Shown piece after piece: positions 59,828 to 64,000 of a stretch of 64,000 bases of DNA (position 1 is its first letter; each line of letters starts with the position of its first letter). The notes beneath the pieces are model-generated. The model was not told the origin of the DNA. It saw nothing but the letters and a program-made list of their open reading frames with translations, and searched no databases. The stretch is from Mixta sp. Marseille-Q2659. GTDB lineage: Bacteria; Pseudomonadota; Gammaproteobacteria; Enterobacterales; Enterobacteriaceae. The stretch lies in the NCBI RefSeq assembly GCF_940807255.1, contig NZ_CALNWY010000004.1, forward strand, positions 1-64,000. Direction: 5' to 3'. Both the position numbers and the translations under genes were made by a program.

Positions 59828-60481
59828 ATGTCTATGGAAATTCCTCTGCTGGCGGTGCGTGATGTCAGCTATTCGCTGGCGGGTAAAACGCTGCTGGCGC
59901 CGGTCTCTTTCACTTTACAGCAACATGAATTTGTCTGGCTGACCGGCCCCTCCGGCAGCGGGAAAACCACTTTACTGAAAATTATCGCCTCGTTGCTTTC
60001 GCCTGACAGCGGCAGCGTCGCGCTGCGCGGCGAGGAGGTCGGCACGCTGTCGCCGGAACGCTGGCGTCAGCAGGTCTCTTACTGTTTTCAGACGCCGCAG
60101 CTGTTTGGCGCGACCGTCTATGACAACCTGGCGTTTCCCTGGCAGCTGCGTCAGCAGCAGCCGGAAAAGCGGGCATTGCAGCAAAGCCTGACGCAGCTTG
60201 ATTTGGCGCCGGAGATGCTGGAGCAGCCGATTGCCGGACTTTCCGGCGGCGAGCGGCAACGGGTGGCGCTGCTGCGTCATCTGCAGTTTCCTCCGGCGGT
60301 GCTGCTGCTGGATGAGGTGACCAGCGCGCTCGATACGGAAAATAAAGCCAGAGTTAAACAGCTTATTCAGCAAACCATGGCGCAGCACGCCATGAGCGTA
60401 CTCTGGATTAGCCACGACGGGCAGGAGACCGGTGACGGTGCCCGCGTTATCGCATTAACCCGCATGGAAGCCACACAATGA
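59828..60481 (+). CDS. fetA: Iron export ABC transporter ATP-binding protein
   Basis: A 217-aa ABC ATPase with Walker A GPSGSGKTT, Q-loop QTPQLFGATVYDN, signature LSGGERQRVAL, Walker B VLLLDEVTSALD and switch His in WISHDGQ. It matches E. coli FetA (YbbL), which with FetB exports iron and gives resistance to oxidative stress. Start ATG 59828 follows GAGAAGGAAGC; the frame extends upstream without homology. The fetB start overlaps its end by 4 bp. Confidence 0.92.
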   Translation: MSMEIPLLAVRDVSYSLAGKTLLAPVSFTLQQHEFVWLTGPSGSGKTTLLKIIASLLSPDSGSVALRGEEVGTLSPERWRQQVSYCFQTPQLFGATVYDNLAFPWQLRQQQPEKRALQQSLTQLDLAPEMLEQPIAGLSGGERQRVALLRHLQFPPAVLLLDEVTSALDTENKARVKQLIQQTMAQHAMSVLWISHDGQETGDGARVIALTRMEATQ

Positions 60482-61239
60482 ACCATCCCGCTATCAGTAA
60501 TACGTCGCTGGCGCTGGCTTTTATGCTGGTGCTGGTGGCGCTGTTGGTCAGCCAGAAAGAGAAGCTGGGGCTGCATAAAGATATTTTATGGAGCGTCACG
60601 CGCGCCATTATCCAGCTGACGATTGTCGGCTACGTCCTGCACTATCTGTTTGATTTCAATAACCGCTGGCTGACACTGCTAATGGTGCTGTTTATCTGCG
60701 TTAACGCGGCGCTGAACGCGCGCAAACGCAGCAAGCGCATCGGCAAGGCGTTCCTGATTTCGTTGATCGCGATTGGCACCGGCACCGGCCTGACGCTGAC
60801 CATTCTGGTGCTGAGCGGCGCGCTCGCCTTCGTGCCGATGCAGGTAATTCCGGTTTCCGGCATGATCGCCGGTAATGGGATGGTGGCGGTAGGCTTATGC
60901 TATACCCAGCTGAACCAGCGCTTTGCCGATAATCGCCAGCAAATCGAGGAGATGCTGAGTCTCGGCGCGTCGGTCAAACGCGCCTCGGCGCAGCTGGTGC
61001 GGGAAAGTATTCGGGCGGCGATGATCCCGACGGTGGACGCGGCGAAAACCGTTGGGCTGGTCAGTCTGCCGGGCATGATGTCGGGGTTGATTTTCGCCGG
61101 TATCGATCCGGTACAGGCGATTAAATACCAGATTATGGTGACCTTTATGCTGCTGGGCACGGCGGCGATCTCAACGATTATCGCCGCCTGGCTGGGCTAT
61201 CGGCGTTTTTACAATGCGCGCGCGCAGCTTAATTTTTAA
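60478..61239 (+). CDS. fetB: Iron export ABC transporter permease
   Basis: A 253-aa UPF0014 membrane protein with about seven helices. VNAALNARKRSKRIGKAF, VIPVSGMIAGNGMVAVGL, AAMIPTVDAAKTVGLVSLPGMMSGLIFAG and DPVQAIKYQIMVTFMLL match E. coli FetB (YbbM). Translationally coupled to fetA by an ATGA overlap. Confidence 0.93.
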   Translation: MNHPAISNTSLALAFMLVLVALLVSQKEKLGLHKDILWSVTRAIIQLTIVGYVLHYLFDFNNRWLTLLMVLFICVNAALNARKRSKRIGKAFLISLIAIGTGTGLTLTILVLSGALAFVPMQVIPVSGMIAGNGMVAVGLCYTQLNQRFADNRQQIEEMLSLGASVKRASAQLVRESIRAAMIPTVDAAKTVGLVSLPGMMSGLIFAGIDPVQAIKYQIMVTFMLLGTAAISTIIAAWLGYRRFYNARAQLNF

Positions 61240-61277
61240 GAGACCTTCATCCGCCGCGCTTATAGGTTGCGCGGCGG

Positions 61278-61856
61278 TTAATCATTATCGTGACGACGCG
61301 ACCAGTGGCGGAAAGCCAGGCGTAGCAGCAGTACAAACGCCACCGCCGCCGCCAGCCACAGCAAGTGCTTCAAATGGTGGTCGAGGCGGTGCAGCCACGG
61401 CGTAATCATCTCACCGGCAAAATAGCCGAGCGTGACAAACACCAGCGACCAGATAAACGCGCCGATGGCGTTAAAAATCACAAATTTCAGCGGGCTGATG
61501 CGGCTGGCGCCGATAATAATCGGCCCGATCACGCGAAAGCCGTACATAAAACGCACGCCGATAATAAACAGCACCGGATAGCGACGAATCATCCGGTTGG
61601 CGCGTTTCAGCTTGCCCTGATGTTTTTTAAAACGGCGCAGAATGCGCGATCCGAAATGACGGCCAATATAGTAAAGCAGCTGATCGCCCAGGAAGCCGCC
61701 GACCATCACCGCCACCACCACGCCGCTGTAGCGCAGCAGTTTTTCATGTGCCATAACGCCGCCAAGCAGCGCGAATGTTTCCCCTTCGGCAATACAGCCA
61801 ATCACGACGGCCAGATAACCATATTGTTCAATGAGCTGATTAATATCGAAATGCAA
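61278..61856 (-). CDS. yohD: DedA family membrane protein YohD
   Basis: A 192-aa DedA/SNARE-associated membrane protein with four or five helices. QYGYLAVVIGCIAEGETFALLGG, GDQLLYYIGRHFG and RFMYGFRVIGPIIIGAS carry the family Glu, Asp and Arg residues linked to proton-dependent flipping of undecaprenyl phosphate or other lipids. Length equals E. coli YohD. Neighbouring yohC and pbpG keep E. coli company, though their order and strands differ slightly here. Confidence 0.92.
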   Translation of the reverse strand: MHFDINQLIEQYGYLAVVIGCIAEGETFALLGGVMAHEKLLRYSGVVVAVMVGGFLGDQLLYYIGRHFGSRILRRFKKHQGKLKRANRMIRRYPVLFIIGVRFMYGFRVIGPIIIGASRISPLKFVIFNAIGAFIWSLVFVTLGYFAGEMITPWLHRLDHHLKHLLWLAAAVAFVLLLRLAFRHWSRRHDND

Positions 61857-62042
61857 AACTTACCGTCCTTTTTATTTTGGCGTCAGGGTAAGTGTACACC
61901 CCGTTAAGCCCACCTTGCGAAAATCGCGCAGGACGCGCTCGCGCCGGCGCCTGCTTTGGTGAAAAAATAGCCAGCTGCATTATACTTAAGGAGAAACCGT
62001 CGCGCGGCTGCGCACGGTCAGAAGCAGCAGAGGAGCAAAGCG

Positions 62043-62630
62043 ATGAACCATGTCTGGGGTCTTCTGGTGCATCCCGATCGGGAAATGCGCACAATCGAAC
62101 GGGAAAACGAAAGTGTCTCCCATCACTACACGCACCATGTGCTGTTAATGGCGGCGATTCCGGTCATTTGCTCGCTGATTGGCACCACGCAGCTGGGCTG
62201 GCATCTGGGCGGTGGGCGTACCATGCCGCTCGATCTCTCCACCGGGCTGGTTCTTGCCGTGCTGTTTTATCTGGTGATCCTCGGTGGCGTGGCGGTAATG
62301 GGGCGAATTATTCACTGGATGGCGCGGGATTATCCGCAGCGGCCCAGCGTGCAACGCTGTACGGTCTTTGCCGGCTATGTCGCCACGCCGCTGTTTCTCA
62401 GCGGGATTATCGCGCTCTATCCGCTGGTCTGGCTCTGCCTGCTGGCAGGCGCGGTGGCGCTGGTCTGGACCGGCTATCTGCTCTACGTCGGCATTCCTCC
62501 GCTGCTGAATATCGATCGCGACGAGAGCCTGCGCTTTTCCGGCTCTACGCTGGCTATCGGCATTCTGCTGTTTGAAGCGCTGCTGGCGCTGACGGTATTG
62601 CTGTGGGGCTACGGTTATCAGCTCGGATAA
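62043..62630 (+). CDS. yohC: Yip1-family inner-membrane protein YohC
   Basis: A 195-aa membrane protein with five helices, matching E. coli YohC in length and in long blocks (VWGLLVHPDREM, SHHYTHHVLLMAAIPVIC, FAGYVATPLFLSGIIALYPLVWLC, LLALTVLLWGYGY). Function unknown. AGGAGCAAAGCG precedes the ATG. A terminator follows 43 bp after the stop. Confidence 0.95.
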   Translation: MNHVWGLLVHPDREMRTIERENESVSHHYTHHVLLMAAIPVICSLIGTTQLGWHLGGGRTMPLDLSTGLVLAVLFYLVILGGVAVMGRIIHWMARDYPQRPSVQRCTVFAGYVATPLFLSGIIALYPLVWLCLLAGAVALVWTGYLLYVGIPPLLNIDRDESLRFSGSTLAIGILLFEALLALTVLLWGYGYQLG

Positions 62631-62672
62631 CGCGCGTTGCGCGCGCAAACCGCTGTGGTGAAGTTAAATAAT

Positions 62673-62703
62673 AATCGGCGCTGCGGGCAGCGCCGATTTG
62701 TTT
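62673..62703 (+). terminator. Terminator after yohC
   Basis: AATCGGCGCTG (62673-62683) pairs with CAGCGCCGATT (62688-62698) and runs into TGTTT. The 149 bp from here to pbpG show no other feature that I can support. Confidence 0.88.
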
Positions 62704-62847
62704 ACGCCCGGAAACGAATCTTCGATAGGAATTTACCGAGTGCCCGACGTATTATTCCGTCTGCCAGCCGTCGCACCGCCTGATCCCCGCGCCGGCAGCC
62801 TGTGTTTGCACACAGCGCGCAATCTTAATCCGGTAAGTTGTTAAACG

Positions 62848-63795
62848 ATGCCCGCAAAATTTCGTTATTCGTTGTTGAGCCTGGCTTTTCTTTTTTCCGC
62901 ACAGGGAGTGGCAGGCCAGGCGTTAGCCGCTTCGCCATTAAACACGCCTGCGCCGCTCTCTCAGCCGCAAATTGCCTCCGGCAGTGCGATGATCGTCGAT
63001 CTTGATACTAATAAAGTGCTGTACGCCAGCCACCCGGATCGGGTAAGACCGATCGCCTCGATTACCAAACTGATGACGGCAATGGTGGTGCTGGATGCGC
63101 GCCAGCCGCTGGATGAGATGCTGAATGTCGATATCAGCCATACGCCGGAGATGCGCGGGGTCTTTTCCCGCGTGCGTCTGAAAAGCGAAATCAGCCGGAA
63201 GAATATGCTGCTGCTGGCGCTGATGTCCTCGGAAAACCGCGCCGCCGCCAGCCTGGCGCACCACTATCCCGGCGGCTATGATGCCTTTATTCGCGCCATG
63301 AACGCCAAAGCGCGCGCGCTGGGCATGACCAATACCCATTATGTCGAGCCGACCGGCCTGTCGATTCATAATGTCTCGACCGCCCGCGACCTGACAAAGC
63401 TGCTGATCGCCACCAAAAAATATCCGCTGCTGGGCCAGCTCAGCACCACGCACGAAGAGATGGCGCGCTTCAGCAATCCCGATTATGTTTTGCCTTTTCG
63501 TAACACCAACCATCTGGTCTATAAGCCGGACTGGCGTATTCAGCTGACGAAAACCGGTTTCACCAATCAGGCGGGACACTGCCTGGTCATGCGCACGGTG
63601 ATTAAACAGCGTCCGGTCGCGCTGGTGGTGCTGGACGCCTTTGGCAAATATACCCATTTTGCCGATGCGAAACGGCTGCGCGACTGGCTGGAAACTGGCA
63701 AATCCGCGCCGGTGCCAGCGGCGGCGCTGGCCTATAAGCAGCAAAAAACCGCGCAAACCGCCAGCAACAGCCTCGACGACAGCAGCGTCGAATAG
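62848..63795 (+). CDS. pbpG: D-alanyl-D-alanine endopeptidase (penicillin-binding protein 7)
   Basis: A 315-aa periplasmic peptidase that cuts cross-links in peptidoglycan. After a signal peptide (about 1-28) come the serine-peptidase motifs SITK (SxxK, near residue 72), SEN (SSENRAA) and KTG ([10 protein letters not shown]). E. coli PbpG has the same layout and neighbours (yohC, yohD). The tail beyond about residue 290 is low complexity. Confidence 0.95.
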   Translation: MPAKFRYSLLSLAFLFSAQGVAGQALAASPLNTPAPLSQPQIASGSAMIVDLDTNKVLYASHPDRVRPIASITKLMTAMVVLDARQPLDEMLNVDISHTPEMRGVFSRVRLKSEISRKNMLLLALMSSENRAAASLAHHYPGGYDAFIRAMNAKARALGMTNTHYVEPTGLSIHNVSTARDLTKLLIATKKYPLLGQLSTTHEEMARFSNPDYVLPFRNTNHLVYKPDWRIQLTKTGFTNQAGHCLVMRTVIKQRPVALVVLDAFGKYTHFADAKRLRDWLETGKSAPVPAAALAYKQQKTAQTASNSLDDSSVE

Positions 63796-63799
63796 TGCG

Positions 63800-64000
63800 T
63801 TACGCCTCCGCTGCCCCGGCAGCGGAGGAGAGCGTGCGCTGCATAATTAGCGTATCGCGCCACGCGCCATGCTTAAATCCCACCGCTTTTAATACGCCGA
63901 CCTGGCGAAATCCCAGCTTCAGATGCAGCCTGAGCGAGCCGACGTTTTGCTCGCCGTTACCAACCACCGCCAGCATTTGTCGCCACGGCCCATGCTCGCA
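63800..64000 (-). CDS. GNAT-family N-acetyltransferase, C-terminal part
   Basis: The gene runs off the window edge; 66 codons and the stop are seen. The visible part reads ...GNGEQNVGSLRLHLKLGFRQVGVLKAVGFKHGAWRDTLIMQR, with the GNAT-type N-x-x-S/A...GF and the phosphinothricin-acetyltransferase-like GxWxDT(L)xMQ ending. Substrate cannot be told. It is convergent with pbpG. Confidence 0.85.
   Translation of the reverse strand, partial: CEHGPWRQMLAVVGNGEQNVGSLRLHLKLGFRQVGVLKAVGFKHGAWRDTLIMQRTLSSAAGAAEA
63805..63828. terminator. Hairpin between pbpG and the GNAT gene
   Basis: CCTCCGCTGCC (63805-63815) and GGCAGCGGAGG (63818-63828) form an 11-bp stem with a 2-base centre, lying inside the 3' end of the GNAT frame and 9 bp after the pbpG stop. 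There is no T-run, so efficiency is uncertain. Confidence 0.55.

Overview
The window is chromosomal DNA from a gammaproteobacterium of the order Enterobacterales, most likely the Erwiniaceae (Pantoea/Mixta/Erwinia-like). Many proteins match their Escherichia coli counterparts nearly residue for residue (UvrB, GpmA, AroG, MoaB-E, ModA-C, BioB/F, YohC), and gene order follows the E. coli 17-18 min region: valT/lys tRNAs, nadA-pnuC, zitB, ybgS, aroG, gpmA, galMKT, modEF, acrZ, modABC, ybhA, pgl, ybhB, bioA/bioBFCD, uvrB, ybhK, moaABCDE, ybhL, ybhN-clsB-ybhP, ybhQ, rhlE. Interruptions of that order mark it as a different genus: an ada-alkA/ogt repair pair after the tRNAs, a two-component system in front of zitB, no galE before galT, a curA/DJ-1 pair before bioA, a lone UrtE-like ATPase between bioD and uvrB, and three extra genes between moaE and ybhL. 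No phage, insertion sequence, CRISPR array or plasmid feature was seen.

Layout. 1-400: end of a tRNA array with a decayed duplicate of the tRNA-Lys 3' end. 0.4-2.5 kb: divergent alkylation-repair genes. 2.6-4.5 kb: NAD synthesis and nicotinamide riboside uptake. 4.5-9.1 kb: EvgAS-type phosphorelay whose kinase gene overlaps the zinc exporter gene zitB. 9.2-15.2 kb: ybgS, aroG, gpmA and the gal genes with two GalR/GalS-type operators. 15.4-21 kb: two short tandem-repeat tracts and the molybdate genes (modEF, acrZ, modABC with a ModE box). 21-26.2 kb: sugar-phosphate and carbonyl-detoxification genes plus an acid phosphatase gene broken by one amber codon. 26.2-31.2 kb: biotin genes around a BirA operator. 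31.2-34.9 kb: UrtE-like gene, a 0.9-kb leader with DnaA boxes and a LexA box, then uvrB. 35-39 kb: ybhK and the moa operon behind a Moco riboswitch. 39-49.8 kb: lipoproteins, a chemoreceptor, membrane genes and rhlE. 49.9-64 kb: dusC, transporters, ldtB, a GH15 enzyme, fetAB and the yohD/yohC/pbpG group.

How the genes work together. Molybdate uptake (modABC), its regulator (modE) and molybdopterin synthesis (moaA-E under a Moco riboswitch) form one metabolic theme across two loci. Biotin synthesis from malonyl-ACP methyl ester to dethiobiotin and biotin is complete except for bioH, which is not here. The Leloir genes galT, galK and galM are present without galE. Ada-AlkA and Ogt together cover phosphotriester sensing, base excision and O6-alkylguanine reversal.

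The most notable features are lesions and couplings. Three conserved genes (galK at its start codon, moaA just after its iron-sulfur motif, clsB between its catalytic motifs) each lack one base, and an otherwise intact class A acid phosphatase has an in-frame stop inside its first catalytic motif. Either the assembly carries small deletion errors or this strain is losing these functions. No clearly undescribed multi-gene system was found; the best candidates for new biology are the phosphorelay-zitB operon, the degenerate orphan UrtE, and the palindrome in front of nadA.
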